From Triatoma infestans (Eukaryota > Arthropoda > Insecta > Hemiptera > Reduviidae), in contig JAAEAF010006430.1 of the NCBI GenBank assembly GCA_011037195.1, positions 58,141-122,140 on the forward strand: 64,000 bases of DNA, read 5' to 3'. The notes beneath the pieces are model-generated. The model was given only the letters and a program-made list of their open reading frames with translations. It had not been told where the DNA came from and made no database searches. The position numbers were made by a program, and so were the translations under genes. Shown in pieces: positions 45,479 to 56,960 of this stretch. Position 1 is the stretch's first letter. Each line of letters begins with the position of its first letter.

Positions 45479-48400
45479 GTTAGATAATATGTTTGTTTAT
45501 TTTGTAACGTTTCATTTAATTTTATAAAAAAATCAAATTTGCAAATTACAGACAAGAACTATTAGTTAGCATACAAAATATCATGTTAAAAATCATTCAA
45601 TCCATTACCATAGATCAAGTACCTAAAATAAAAATCAGAAATCAAAGATGTTGGAGTAACAGTGTCTACAAGGATAACAGGTAAATTAGAGGAATATAAA
45701 GCAGTAAATTATGAATTTGTATTCCCATTTTTTACTTCCGCTTACAGCTGAAAAAGCCCCAATATTATTGCTATCCTGGCAAATTCATCAGAAATTTATG
45801 TTTTAACGTTATTCGAGTACAAAACAAAATTAATTCATCCTGGTAGTTTGTAACTACCACCAGCAGCTCCCACAGAACCCACCAAAATTCAGTTTACCTA
45901 GAAAAAAAAATGTTTTAATAACAGTCATTACGCCTTAATGTGAAATTAAAGAAAATCTTTAGAGTCATACTACGTTAGAAAATCGCAAAAATTTGAAAAA
46001 AAACAGTAAGGTAAAATTTCACTTTCAGATGTCGGATTTTGTCTGAAACTTTCGTGGTGAAAGGAATAAGGTGCCTAGAATTAGAATTAGAATGATGCAG
46101 GGGGGGACTCGAACCCAAGCACTGCAACCTACCCATTGAGGCTTATTGCGCTAAACCCTCAGTAGAGAAACTCTTCATGAGGTCCAGGACTTTCCTCACC
46201 AGACCTTCTTGAAGTACGATTTCCTCCGGTCTCAAAGTGCCCAAGATCTCGTACCGCAATCTGCCAATTGCGACGCAATCTAACAACAGGTGAGAGGCCG
46301 TCTCCTCCTCCTCCTGACACAGTCTACACAAGGGCTCTGAGTTCACCAATCCCACCTTGTGCAGATGTCTTGAACCTACCATGCCCAGTAAACAGGCCCG
46401 TCATCAGAGAAATCTGATACCTGCTTAAACCCACGGTTTCTCTGGTTCTTCTTTTACACAGCTCTCGCATGACCCCTTTGCTGTGTATTGCCCCAGTACT
46501 TAGCCTCCAGTGACGATTATGTTCTCTCCGAGTCCATTCTCTCAGAGACGCTCTCGCCATACTTTTGGCTATTCCCAGAACAGGTTCCGGCCCACAGAAG
46601 GAAGAGTTCGCTTCCTCCCTGAGTTCGATTAGGAAAGAAGTAATTCTGAATGCCCGAAGTGCATTCAGCGCAGCCTGGGTGTCCGAGAAGATGCATATCT
46701 CACGATTCCTAGAGCCCATACGCAAATACTCCTCAGCACAGATTTTTATTACATAAACTTCAGCCTGGAATATCGTGGAGAATCCACAGAGAGGATGCGT
46801 ACGTCCGGCTTACTCCATATATGCCGGCACCAGTTCCGCAGGCCATTTTGGACCCATCCGTAAACCAGGATCCCCCAGTCTGGCCTCGTTTTCCCAACTT
46901 TTGGCCCATTCCGATCGTGACGTTAATATCACTTGGAAGGGGAGCTCAAAGTGAAATGTTGGACAGCACTCCTCCACAGCCATCTTAAAGATAGGGCCAG
47001 GGTCAACCTTCTGAGCTATGTCCAAGTGCTTGGCTAGGAAGCTTCTTTCCTTCCACTGGCCATTGTTCATTAGTCTGTACGCGCTAGCCCTCGCCACCGC
47101 TTGTATCAAAAGATGTAGCGGAAGCAACCCCAGCAGTACTTCCAATGCAACCGTTGGGGCACTACAGAATGTCCCCGAACTCAGTAGGCACGCCAGCCTT
47201 TGCACCCCTGAGAGGTTTTTCCTCGCAACCTGTTGTTCCGTTTTTGGTCACCACACTGCAGACCCATAAGTGAGGACAGGTATGATGGTCCGCATATAGA
47301 GCCAGTGGGCCATTTTGGGGGAAGCCCCCATGTTTTCCCGCAGGCTCTAGTAACTCCAGAAGACACTCTTTCCCTTCTGTGTCACAGACTCTAGATGCGC
47401 TTTCCAGGTGAGTCTGGAGTCCAGCATGATCCCCAGATATTTCACCTGACCAGACAACTCTAGAGTTCTTCCAAAGAAGTTTAGTGTGCTTAAACATTCC
47501 ACATTCCTTCTTCTGCTAAAAGGAACCAAAATGGACTTAGTGGGGCTATCAGGTGACTATCAACACCAGCCCTCCACCACTCGCAGGGCCTTTTGTAGAA
47601 GCTCACTAACAACTGTCTCATGCCTGCCCCTGACCATGACCACCACATCATCCGCGTAGCCAAGGACAGAACACCCCCTGCGATCGAGCTCCTCCAGCAG
47701 CTCGTCTACAACCATTCACTACAGAAGGGGAGACAAGACCCCCCTCTGAGGGCATCGCCTTGTAGCCGTGGTTTCAAGCGTCTCCTCATAGAGGCTGGCT
47801 ATGATTCTTCTAGTGTTAAGCACGCTGCTAACCCACCTAGTAATGGTCGATTTACCCCATGCCTTTCCAAAGTTTGATTGAGCTACAGTTCGTGTTGCTG
47901 AAGGCACCCTCTATGTCCAGAAACATATCCACAGGCACCTCCTGCCATATACCGCCGCCTCCAATTCTCCTACAAGGGAGTGGAGGGCGTTTCGCAGGAT
48001 TTACCACTCTGGTAGGCATGCTGATTAGAATGCAGGGGCCGCAGTTGAAGCACCGGCCCCCTGATATGCAAGTCTACCAGTTTCTCCAACACTTTCATCA
48101 TAAATGATTGGTCTAAAATCCTTGGCCTGGGTATGAGTTCTCTTCCCAGGCTTCGGAATAAAGACAGCTCTTACCTCTTACAGGCCTCCATGCCATCGGG
48201 ACATGGGGAGGGCTAAGCTTACCCTCATTACCCTGCAAAGAATAGGAGTAAGAATTTCACTTCCCCAAGGAGGGCCTCACGGTACTCCTTCCTTGTTCCC
48301 TTCCTCTTTGCCGCGTTAAACAGCCTTCTCGCTAAGTTTGAAGTTTCCTAAGGATTTTTCGTTTTCGAAATATTTTATTTACACTTAAAACACAATCATC

Positions 48401-51400
48401 CGCAAAAACATTTTTTCCGTATTTTGGTGACCTGAAAAATGGAAATCTTTTTAAAAAGAGAAACTAACGCTTACTAAAAATATTGAAAAGAATATTTTTC
48501 CTGGCAGTTAGGCGTATCGAAGGATTATTATGTTCCGTTCCAGTTAACTTGATAAGTTGGTTATTGTTAACATTAACAATTACCTTATATTTTGGTAGGT
48601 TAAGTTATGCATATTGAATTCTGAAGATTTTGAATATCACTATTTTCCCTTCTTTGCTACACTGTCTGCCCGCAAGGGGTATCTGTTGCATGCTGGTACT
48701 TGGGGAGTATCGACCCCACGGGTTACCACAGCTCATTACTCCATGCACTTTGTCAGAACAGTACACAATATACAAACTACATAAACTCTTACTCTTTACA
48801 GACAAGGTCAAACACAGTACACAAACTAGGGTCTCCGTCCCTAGTTAATAGGCCTAATCCAAGGGTGAAGGAAGGGATTAACTCAGTGGTAGAGCACTGG
48901 ACCTCCGCGTTGGAGGTCCCAGGTTCGAATCCAGCATGCTGTCCTTAGATTTTCTCTTCCTAGGAGCCTCTACAACTCATTGTCCGGTGATGTACAGTGT
49001 TGTCTGTACTAGAGAACAGTGCTTGGAGGCCAACAGTGCACTGAGAAGGCTCCGGATGCACAATAGATCTTTCTGGTTGCAGTGCAATAATCCCCTACAA
49101 CAATCTACAATCTACTACACTCTCAATTAGATCTGGCGGGATTTAGAGGAACTAAACATATAGTCAATTTAGAATTTATATAGAACTATGAAAATTGCTG
49201 TAAGAGAAACATTTATATCACCCCAGATTTTTTAAAACATTATTGTTATTTTACGATTGAAAATTTTGGAATGCCAGATTGAAAATGCTTGAAGTTGGTG
49301 ACAATGTAGAATTGAAATTTTGCACCTCAAAGTCTCAGGAAGAGTTTTCACTTATTATTCATTTACTTGGAAAAATATATGTAATGTTGAGCACCAACAA
49401 GACTTGCACTAAAAGGTGATATATTTAGAAAATATTTTATTACCATCCAGTTTTCATGGTATTTTCTTGAATTTCCCAAGATTTATAGTTCATATTTTAC
49501 TTAGTTTTTTCTGAATAGTTCAAGTTTTTTTTTTTTTTTAATAATGATTTGCATGTTTTCACAGAGAACTTTATTATCAAGATGTTGAATTTGTTGGCAA
49601 ACAAAACCGAATAGATAATGCGATCGATAAGATAAGTTGTCTGCTAAATGTTCCTCCATGGGAACTTGGAGTACTGGCAACTTCTAAAGGATTGGTGGCA
49701 GGCCCGCTAAAAATCATTACCAGTTCTGGCAGTGTCACGGATTGTAACATTCAAGGAGGTATTATAAGCTAGAAATCAGAACATTATTCTATTAAAAATA
49801 TTAGGTAAAATAACTTGAAAATGATTGTAAATAAATCTTCCCTAAATCCTTCCTACCCTAAATTGACTTCCTGTTACATATTGTTTATATTTCAACCACT
49901 TTATATTTCCACCATTTTCCAATAATGTTCAGATAAAAATACATAAAACTCGGTTTTGAGCTCAGAAAAGAACTAAATGCAAAGTTGGTTATTTTCTGAA
50001 TTATTAAAGCTTTTACTTAATTAAAAATAAACATGTTTTGCAGTGAGATTAACAACAAAAGTAATTGATAATTAATTATTATAATGAATTCAAAATAATA
50101 TATTGGTTCCGTATAAATATAAAATACCGTAAGCAGATTGTCGATCTATGGGAATTTTAAGTTAAACGGGAATTATGAAGAAATTTGGTGAGTATCGGTC
50201 AAGAAAGAAACATTCAATTATGCCAACGTTTCGACAGAGTTTCCTGTCTTTATCAAGGCTTTAATATATAGATAGTCGTGAAGATGTGGAGAAAGCATTT
50301 TTAAACATACATATTTGTTACATCGCAGGAACATAAAAAAAGAAAATTAAAAGTTACTAATTTCTTGTCTAAAATCATCTACAGGAAAAAAACTTCACGA
50401 CTATCTATATATTACTGTCTTGATAAAGACAGGAAACTCTGCTCAAACGTAAGACAGAATTTTGAAGCGTCATAAGAATTTTTTTTTTGCCCGATACTAC
50501 CAAATTTCTTCATAACATAATTCATCAACGGTCAACAAATACTTTAATATATTAAATGGATTTTTTTTTTTGCATTTTCTTTTAATGGTGTAAGAATAAT
50601 TCCGATGGTGTCAGGATAATTTCCCCTGAAATATATGTTCTGATATCCCTGAATAAGAAGTCTTAATAAGAAGATTTTAGAATCTTTGGAATGGTTGGAA
50701 AACTCTAGCGAATGGTTGGAATGTGGGAAAATGCTTCAACGATTTTCCTTAAACTTCGTTTAATAACTAAACACATTAAACCCCATCACTTTTATTTGAA
50801 TCAGTTTTCAAGGAAAATTGTTTTTTGGGGGATTTCTGAGAGAATTACATTGGTAACTTTACACCAACATTAAACGTTGCATTAGATTATTCAATTATCT
50901 CGACAAAAGTTCTATAGTTTTTCTTTTAACTGATCACATTTGTTACAATTACTAGTACTAGATTCATGATGAATGTAATAAAGTCTTGCAGATAATCCTT
51001 TAAGAACAAAACTGATCCTCTGTGAGTGGACCATAGATTTAATTCTGTATCTTAAAAGCGAGGATATTCGTATAGGAACTCTGATAATCTTGCAGTATTA
51101 TAGAGTTCGGAGTATATGGGCAAAATAGGGAAATCTATTATGTAAACATATTTCTTGATTGGCCCAGATAATATTTAAATTCATTTTAGTAAATTTTGTT
51201 GTTTTTCCTAATTCTGCACTGAATGATTTTTGGAAAGAGTTTGGTTGGTCCCCAACAGATTCAATATAAATTGATGGGTACAGATTTCTTTATTTGATCG
51301 TTTCCAGGCTGAAGTGAACCTATTGATCGATATTTTTCTGAACTAACTCTTAATTTTTTTACAGGTGCTTTATTATTTATTTACAGGGTTTACTTTATTT

Positions 51401-54400
51401 TTACAGGTGCCTTGATACCACAAGATGTTGAATACAGCATGAAATTAGAGACTAAAGCAGAATTTGTTATTTTAATAGAAAAAGATACAATATTTCAAAA
51501 ACTTCTGGACGAAAGCTTTCTTGAACTCCATGGACCATGTATTTTAATTACAGTAAGCATAAATTCACGCCTTATTCACTATTATTAATTGTTCTTATAA
51601 TTCTTTATACATTCTTTTATAATTATTTTTATTGATTTATTTGCGACAGGGTAAAGGTGTACCAGATATGAATACTAGAGTACTGGTGAAATGTATCCAT
51701 GAACAATTATCGTTGCCTATATTTATGTTAGCAGATGCAGATCCTTACGGAATAGAGATTATGTCAGTGTATCGCTTTGGATCATTGGCAAGTATAGCTA
51801 AAATTACTTGTTTTGATGCTCCCTCATTAAGGAAAAAAACAGCGAAACATCTGTGCGTTTTTTCTTTTTTAGTGGTACAGTGCACTGCGATCAAAAGAGG
51901 TAATTGTGCCACCCCACGGTGCCAAGGGTGAGACTATTCACCTACAGCACTCCTTCCAGATTGAGATCTTTGAGGAATCTCGGGATCTGGGAAGATTCTA
52001 GGGAGTTTATATCTTCCTGCTACTACCCAGGCTTCCAATCTTCCCTGGATGATAGCATCGTAGTCCTTAGGAAGTGTATTAGAGTCCCCTCCATCTCCCC
52101 ACAGAATTTAGATCCCATCATATTCTAGGCCAGTTTCGAGTTCAGGTGCCCCCTGAGTCTACAAAGCCCCGTGAGGAAACCCGTCAGCATATGAAGCCTG
52201 TTTTTACTTAATCTGATGCACGCTTCAGATCTTTTCTGGTTATAAGTTCCGAGGCAGGTCATACCTTGCCAGTCCTGGGAGGATTTTCCAGAGCTGTTCT
52301 CTCTTCACTTCCTCTTCCTTTCTGAGTTCTTCCCGAAGAGACTGGTCGCTAATTCAAAAGAAGGGTGCAGACCCCAAACAGGGAGATGCAGAGCCTTTCC
52401 TTGTCAGGTGCCATTTCATTTCCTTCCACGCCAACATGCCCAGGTTCTTTAATCTCCTTGGAGCCTTGATTAATTTTGCTTTGATTTAATTGCGTTTTAT
52501 TGTATGTAAAAGTTTCTAATTTTAACGAATATAGGTTAAATGATCTATATTTGTGCAAATGAAAATAGCCCCTAACTTTAATAAATTGCCCGATATAGAA
52601 AGATGAATTTTTGATTCATTTTCAGTTTACCAAATTTTCAATAACTCGGAAGTCTGAAATATTAGCTTCGATATTTTTGCATTTGTACAGTATTGGTACA
52701 AGTTTGTAATTTTGCAGTGATGTAGTGTACTACATTCTTTGTGCATATATTAAATTATAAATGTATTATACGAAATCATAGCAACACGAAAATCAATTTC
52801 TCAGACATATATTCTTAGTAAAAGTAATATTTTTTATAGATATAGGAAGTATACCGTGAACTTTGAGAAAATCCCACAAATTTGAAAAAAAAAATCTACT
52901 GTAGAGTTACCCTTCTGATTTTATTCAAATTTAGTTTTATTCAGCATATTTTTTATTTATCTGGTGAATAGATAGTAGAATCATACTGTATTCCGAAATG
53001 GCACATTAGAGGAAGATAGATAGGTTCCACTATCCCTAAGCCCAAACCAATTTTTCTAGGATAATGTTTCATATAAAAATGTTAGACATTTATGTGTATA
53101 GTTAGTGTTACAATTGTGTCCGATCTCATTGTGATACCAAAACGATATATCAAGTTTAGGATTCTGGATTTTATCGATTTTTTTTTACTTTTTTTTATTC
53201 TTTAGATAGTACAAAACATGTATTTCGGTGACAACACAATTTCTAAAATTTGTCATACCACAATATTTCTGCTTACATTAATAGGGAATTCACCAAAATT
53301 TGGTTTGACCTAAACGATAAATTAGATTAGCAATCTGCTTGCTCCATTTAAATGCAACATTACAAATACATGTTCCATATTTCATATTCATGTTCATAAT
53401 TATGGAAATTCAATTAAAAAAACACACAAAAACTACTTTTACAATTTACTACTTTTTACTAGTTTTACAATTTACTACATTTATTACTTTTTACAATTTA
53501 ACCACCACAACAAAAAACTACTTATTTATTGTTCATTATTTTTATAAACAGAATCTTTCACATCTGGCCGATTTATTGGCAGTTCCCTCAATATTATGGT
53601 TGGGTATTCACCCATCAGATCTGGAAGAATTAAAACCAATAACTGAACAACTTAATCAAATGGATATTCGTAAAGCACATTCCCTGTTAAGAAGACCGTA
53701 TATGACTACACATCGTCAACTGAATGACCAGGTAATTCAAGTTTTCGAAAAAATAATGTTTTTCAAATGATGAACGGATTATGTAGAACTTAACAGCTCC
53801 ACCGGGAGTTACCAAACTATAGAAACCACTTGGTTCCTCAGCAATGGAATGTCTATTAAGGGAGTCAGTACCCTGAGAGCAGCAAACCACCATTATAATG
53901 GTTTCGACCACAGGGTTTGAGTAGTGTTCTCCTTGCATGTTTTTTTTCTGGATGACTTAATCAAGCATCTAAAAAACCAGAGAATGGGGTTCAAAGTTGT
54001 CAAATGGGTACCCAGGTGGCTATACATATTTTGTTAAAAAAAAAATTAGGAAGGTGATTCCTTTCATTAGAGAAAACCTCTAAGAGAGGGACAGAGAATG
54101 AATTCGAGCAGATTAATAATTTATATGTATCTGTAAATGTATTTAGCAGGGTTGCATAGGTGGTTGGGTCCGCAATGCTGCACAATATCTGAGATTGTGT
54201 CTGTCTCAGGCTTTCGGATTTTCTTCCATCGTAAGAGTTTAGTTGAATAGACACTGATACTACATAAACTTGATTAACTGGACACTGATGTTATAAGGAA
54301 ATCCGGAGCCACTCAAATTGAAGAAAAGAGGTCTGCTGTAACAGATACAATATAGCAGATATTGTTTAGCGTTGACGATTCAACTATTCTAGCTTCAACA

Positions 54401-56960
54401 ATTCATCTTATTCCAGTTGATTGATGTATTTAACAATCTCTTTTATAAAATTACATAAAACCAAAAAGCCAATATCTATTTCAACAAGTAAATAATAAAG
54501 GTCTGTGCCTGAACATCACACCAAAATATGCCACCAACATATATATTAAACATAAGCATTCACAAGCTGAGCATAAAATATAACCTAAAAACAAGCTCAG
54601 AAAGTATGGATAACATAGCCAGTGGTGGCGATCGTGTGAATATCAAAAATCCTCAAATTCAAAATTATAAATTATCGACTTGCCGACGTGCTGTTTTTAA
54701 AGGGATAAAATGTTGATGAAACATCAAGTTTTGCAGGTTTTTGTTGAAACAGTTTTTAAAATGATTATGGATTTCTTAATAAATGAACAATTAAATTGAA
54801 AATTCAATTCCTAATTTACCATTTTACATTTCAACGTGTCAAAAATGTAAATTTATGAATGAGACTTTTGCAATTGTATCTTTGATACTGAATTCGTAAT
54901 ACTTGGTTCTATATTACAGATATTTTCCGTGATAGCCTGTCTTTTGTGTTTTTGTTTTTATTGAAATAGTTTTTTTTATTTTTCATTAGTTTAGTTTGTA
55001 TTTTTCTCTTTTTTGTTTTGTATTTGTGGTCAGCTTAATTTATTTCGGAAAATAATGACCCGCAAGATATGTAGAAGAAAATGACGTATAATAATAAAAG
55101 TCGCCTACCACATGACAAGCGCGCTATTCTTCAAGAGGGTTCTCCTTACATTGGGAGGCTATTTGCTTTTTTGAAAGAAATAAATGTCTATAGAAAAATT
55201 TAAGTTAGTTATTAGGTTAAGCAAACGTGGGTGAAGGAATATCAAGTACTTCACCCACCTAGGTTAGTCGACTTAAAAGGGGAAAGGAATATCGAGTACT
55301 TTCCCCTTGTGTGAATGTTTAGTATGAATGTATTTATTAGCGTGAATGTATTCATTGGCGTGAATGTATTTATTGGCGTGAATGTATTTATTAGCGTGAA
55401 TGTATCTATTGGCGTGAATGTATGTATTGGCGTGAATGTATTTATTGGCGTGAATGTATTTATTAGCGTGAATGTATCTATTGGCGTGAATGTATTTATT
55501 GGCGTGAATGTATTTATTAGCGAGAATGTTAAGAATGTATGTTAAGTTTAGGTTTTTAACAGGGGTTGAAAGAAATTTTATAAAAGTATTTCAACCCTAT
55601 TAGGTTTAGATTAACATTAGGATTAGTTCACTTAAGGGTGTGCAGGAATATTTGTTAAAAGTACTGCACGCCCCCATATTTTGTACAGCAAAATAGCCTC
55701 CTTAGAATAAATATACAATCAGAAGCTACTAATATAAGTAAAATGTAGTAAGAAATAACTCAATAACCTGTTATAATGTAGTACATAGGACAAAAGATAC
55801 TTTTAGTTTTGCACACTTGATAGTGAAATAAGTTCTAGTAGAATAAGGGATGGCACGAAACAACATTCCACACTCCTCCTCGTCGACTAGATCGATGAAT
55901 TAAGAGGGGATGTGTGGGGAAATAAAATATTTGACAACCTTTGGCTCCACACCACCTTGCCGAGCAAGGTTTTCTGAGTGGATGCCATCTAGGATAACAT
56001 GTGCCATCCCGGCTCGTGCGGACCCGGTTTGAGAAAGAAAATTAACTGAGAAGCGCTAATGACCGCAGTTGTCGATGCGCTTTAAAAAAAAAAAAAAAAA
56101 AAAAAAAGTCTGGAAAATTTAAAATAAAAAATTAAACTGAGCACATAAAACAATGATATTGTTACCTTTCGAATGTTTTAATATTGGTACCTTTCGCATT
56201 TTAAAGGACAAACATTTCAAAGCGAAACGACCCTAAAAATTGTCCAACGTGGTAAAATTCAAAACCAGACTGACTTTTCAATCCGCACTAAAGAACATAA
56301 TTTGTTTTGTTTTATCCCCCCCAACTACAGTGCTAATTGAGACGATAGTTTTGTGTGTATTAAGAAGCTTGTTGGTAAAGGTAACCGATAGCATACAGTT
56401 GTATGCTAGTATGTTTCATATTGTACTAGTATGTTTCATTGGTGAGCTAACACAAAGAGATATATTTTGTCTATCAGTCAGAAGTTAGCAAAATTTTCAT
56501 ATGTACCACTTCGGATCATAGATTCGCCATCGCTGGATTGTTTGTGACAGAAACTTTCCACTCAAAAATGAAAGTCAAACGAATCTGCAATTCGTTAATC
56601 AAAACTAACTCTAAAGTTGATAAACCAGACACTATTTTTATAATGCATAAAAATTTGGAACTGGTCAGAAAAGAACCATGCTATGATAGATATAATCAAA
56701 ATCAGAAGATATTTGACTTAAATTGGCAAACAAAAAGAAATTTTTTAATTTGCATTAAAACTACTTAAAAATATTATGATTCTAATGAAATGAAATCTAG
56801 ATATTTTTCTAAATTTAATCTAATAATTTCTGTTTTACAGATAAACTTATTATTAAAAATGAATTCAAAGTCAAAAATTGAAAATATTGGTAATATTTCA
56901 AATAGCTATCTGACGGATGTTTATATACCTATGAAAATATTGACTGAACAATTTATATGA
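45330..56960 (+). CDS. SPO11: SPO11, meiotic DNA double-strand-break protein (8 exons)
   Basis: Exons are 45330-45478, 45552-45680, 49279-49416, 49565-49758, 51407-51552, 51650-51787, 53552-53731 and 56841-56960. They sum to 1194 nt: 397 codons plus a TGA. The product is the topoisomerase VI A-like enzyme that cuts both DNA strands in meiosis and stays bound to the 5' ends through a tyrosine. Visible landmarks are the winged-helix region with the YY pair at residues 142-143 (Y143 probably catalytic), the SKGLVAG stretch, Toprim Glu228 in VILIEKD, GKGVPDMNTR, and D281/D283 in LADADPYGIEIM for metal binding, then LRRPY and a YLTDVYIP C-terminus. Length and order match animal SPO11. Exon phases agree at every junction. 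Intron 6 is GC-AG. The start ATG follows an in-frame stop within the same exon. Confidence 0.92.
45552..45680 (+). CDS. SPO11: SPO11 exon 2
   Basis: Intron 1 is only 73 bp. The acceptor is AAATTACAG. The exon encodes a helix beginning QELLVSIQNIM and a later RCWSN segment, matching the N-terminal helix and the NRSSW-type region of SPO11. It ends AACAG before the GTAAAT donor, again leaving AG of a split Arg codon. Confidence 0.85.
45720..46075 (+). repeat. Dispersed repeat fragment in SPO11 intron 2
   Basis: The order of blocks (AGAAATTTATGTTTTAACG, CTCCCACAGAACCCACC, GAAAATCGCAAAAATTTG, GTCGGATTTTGTCTGAAAC) fits the family, at high divergence. Confidence 0.45.
46124..48330 (-). pseudogene. 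RNase H-bearing LINE relic (RT end, RNase H, zinc finger)
   Basis: Reading the - strand from high to low coordinates: RT palm/thumb remnants (48300-47500), YLGIMLDSRLTWKAHL (47347-47529), the RT-RNase H linker (46810-47497), RNase H with FSDTQAALNAL (46324-46725) and a CCHC finger CRLCQEEEETASHLLLDC (46143-46382). Several frame breaks and an internal deletion within RNase H remove the PGH region. It lies in SPO11 intron 2, antisense to the gene. Confidence 0.82.
48665..49130 (+). mobile_element. Composite tRNA-derived SINE, best copy
   Basis: An upstream domain (CCGCAAGGGGTATCTGTTGC to about 48865) precedes a tRNA-like domain with box A TTAACTCAGTGGTAGAGC and box B GGTTCGAATCC. A downstream body contains TGTACAGTGTTGTCTGTACT and CAGTGCACTGAGAAGGCTC. 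An 8-bp hairpin GGACCTCC-GCGTT-GGAGGTCC replaces a normal anticodon arm, so this is a SINE and not a working tRNA. It sits in SPO11 intron 2. Confidence 0.75.
49279..49416 (+). CDS. SPO11: SPO11 exon 3
   Basis: The acceptor is AATGCCAG. The exon encodes a segment with FSLIIHLLGKIYVML and NKTCTKR, aligning to the winged-helix core just before the catalytic tyrosines. It ends in AG of the Arg codon before a GTGATA donor. Intron 2 is 3.6 kb and holds a LINE relic and a SINE. Confidence 0.88.
49565..49758 (+). CDS. SPO11: SPO11 exon 4 (catalytic tyrosine)
   Basis: After TTTTCACAG the exon completes Arg139 and reads ELYYQDVEFVG, the active-site region, then NAIDKISCLLNVP and LATSKGLVAGPL. The second Tyr is the expected nucleophile. 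The exon ends with one base of a Gly codon before GTATTA. Confidence 0.93.
50222..50262 (-). ncRNA. Hammerhead-like motif, degenerate (class B)
   Basis: On the - strand: GCC, TTGATAA, extra A, stem II GACAG-GAAACT-CTGTC, GAAA, CGTT, GGC. GCC/GGC forms stem I. The 5' core differs from CTGANGA at two places, and ACGT is self-complementary. The architecture fits, but activity is doubtful. Confidence 0.4.
50413..50457 (+). ncRNA. Hammerhead-like motif, degenerate (class B)
   Basis: CTGTC, TTGATAA, stem II GACAG-GAAACT-CTG, then CAAACGTA and GACAG. The GAAA core is damaged to CAAA, and stem I CTGTC/GACAG fits with a one-base offset. Confidence 0.3.
50690..50880 (-). repeat. Dispersed repeat fragment in SPO11 intron 4
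   Basis: CATCACTTTTATTTGAATCAG and AAACTTCGTTTAATAACTAAA match interior blocks on the - strand. Confidence 0.45.
51407..51552 (+). CDS. SPO11: SPO11 exon 5 (Toprim Glu)
   Basis: Three acceptor-like TACAG sites lie within 45 bp. Only the last keeps the frame with exon 4. The exon reads GALIPQDVEY, then AEFVILIEKDTIFQKLL and GPCILIT, the first half of the Toprim fold. It ends on a codon boundary at GTAAGC. Confidence 0.93.
51650..51787 (+). CDS. SPO11: SPO11 exon 6 (DxD metal-binding motif)
   Basis: After TTGCGACAG the exon reads GKGVPDMNTRVLVKC and FMLADADPYGIEIM, ending YRFGSL at 51787. The only junction that keeps the frame and full alignment to exon 7 is at GCAAGT, a GC donor with otherwise consensus bases. 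The open frame running on past it is intronic. Confidence 0.9.
51895..52480 (-). pseudogene. RNase H-type LINE scrap in SPO11 intron 6
   Basis: The - strand shows PGHVGVEGNEMA, the RNase H signature, followed by a badly broken C-terminal region toward 51900. It is antisense to SPO11. No RT remains. Confidence 0.7.
52760..53310 (+). repeat. Dispersed repeat fragment in SPO11 intron 6
   Basis: GGATAATGTTTCATATAAAA, TACCAAAACGATATATCAAG and the TATTTCGGTGACAACACAAT end block identify the family. Confidence 0.5.
53552..53731 (+). CDS. SPO11: SPO11 exon 7
   Basis: After TTTATAAACAG the exon reads NLSHLADLLAVPSILWLG, then HPSDLEELKPI and LLRRPYMTTHRQL, matching the conserved part after the Toprim domain. 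It ends CAG before GTAATT, phase 0. Confidence 0.92.
54150..54245 (-). mobile_element. Decayed hammerhead-bearing repeat arm in SPO11 intron 7
   Basis: GGTGGTTGGGTCCGCAATGC matches the outer end of the family, and a motif relic lies at 54203-54238 (- strand: CTTACGA, GGA..TCC, GAAA). ACCGGT is lost. A further 5' scrap, CAGATATTTTCCGTGATAGC, is at about 54919. Confidence 0.45.
55102..56107 (+). mobile_element. 5'-truncated I-like LINE copy in SPO11 intron 7
   Basis: It begins in the RNase H C-terminus (CACATGACAAGCGCGC), has a stop soon after, then the same 3' UTR phrases, an 18-bp minisatellite at 55321-55530, the GCGCTAATGACCGC tail and poly(A) at 56083-56107. It is about 80-90% similar by eye to 12615-13598. 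AAAAGTC flanks both sides but overlaps the poly(A). Confidence 0.93.
55321..55530 (+). repeat. 18-bp minisatellite in the truncated LINE
   Basis: About twelve GTGAATGTATTTATTGGC units with G/A variation at the last Gly-like codon (GGCGT or AGCGT). It gives a short false open frame. Confidence 0.92.
56841..56960 (+). CDS. SPO11: SPO11 exon 8 (C-terminus)
   Basis: After TTCTGTTTTACAG the exon encodes 39 residues including KIENIGNIS and NSYLTDVYIPMKI, then TGA at 56958-56960. The YL..VY.P pattern is the usual SPO11 C-terminal signature. Intron 7 is 3.1 kb. Confidence 0.88.
   Translation: MNLLLKMNSKSKIENIGNISNSYLTDVYIPMKILTEQFI

Larger units (their letters stand above)
50171..50520. mobile_element. 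Inverted-repeat element in SPO11 intron 4
   Basis: Arms at 50171-50287 and 50388-50520 are inverted copies. Both include GAAGAAATTTGG at the outer end and GACTATCTATATATTA-type sequence at the inner end, with a ~100-bp spacer. Each arm contains a class B hammerhead-like motif. Confidence 0.7.

Noticed and set aside
48868..48940. Possible functional tRNA gene
   Set aside because: Box A and B are good, but the acceptor and T stems do not pair and an 8-bp hairpin replaces the anticodon arm; it lies within a SINE body.
51788..51931. Continuation of the SPO11 exon 6 open frame past 51787
   Set aside because: The sequence after GSL does not match SPO11; exon 7 supplies the conserved continuation in phase, and LINE sequence follows.
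55315..55545. Open frame rich in VNVFIGVN repeats
   Set aside because: Translation of the 18-bp minisatellite in the LINE 3' UTR.
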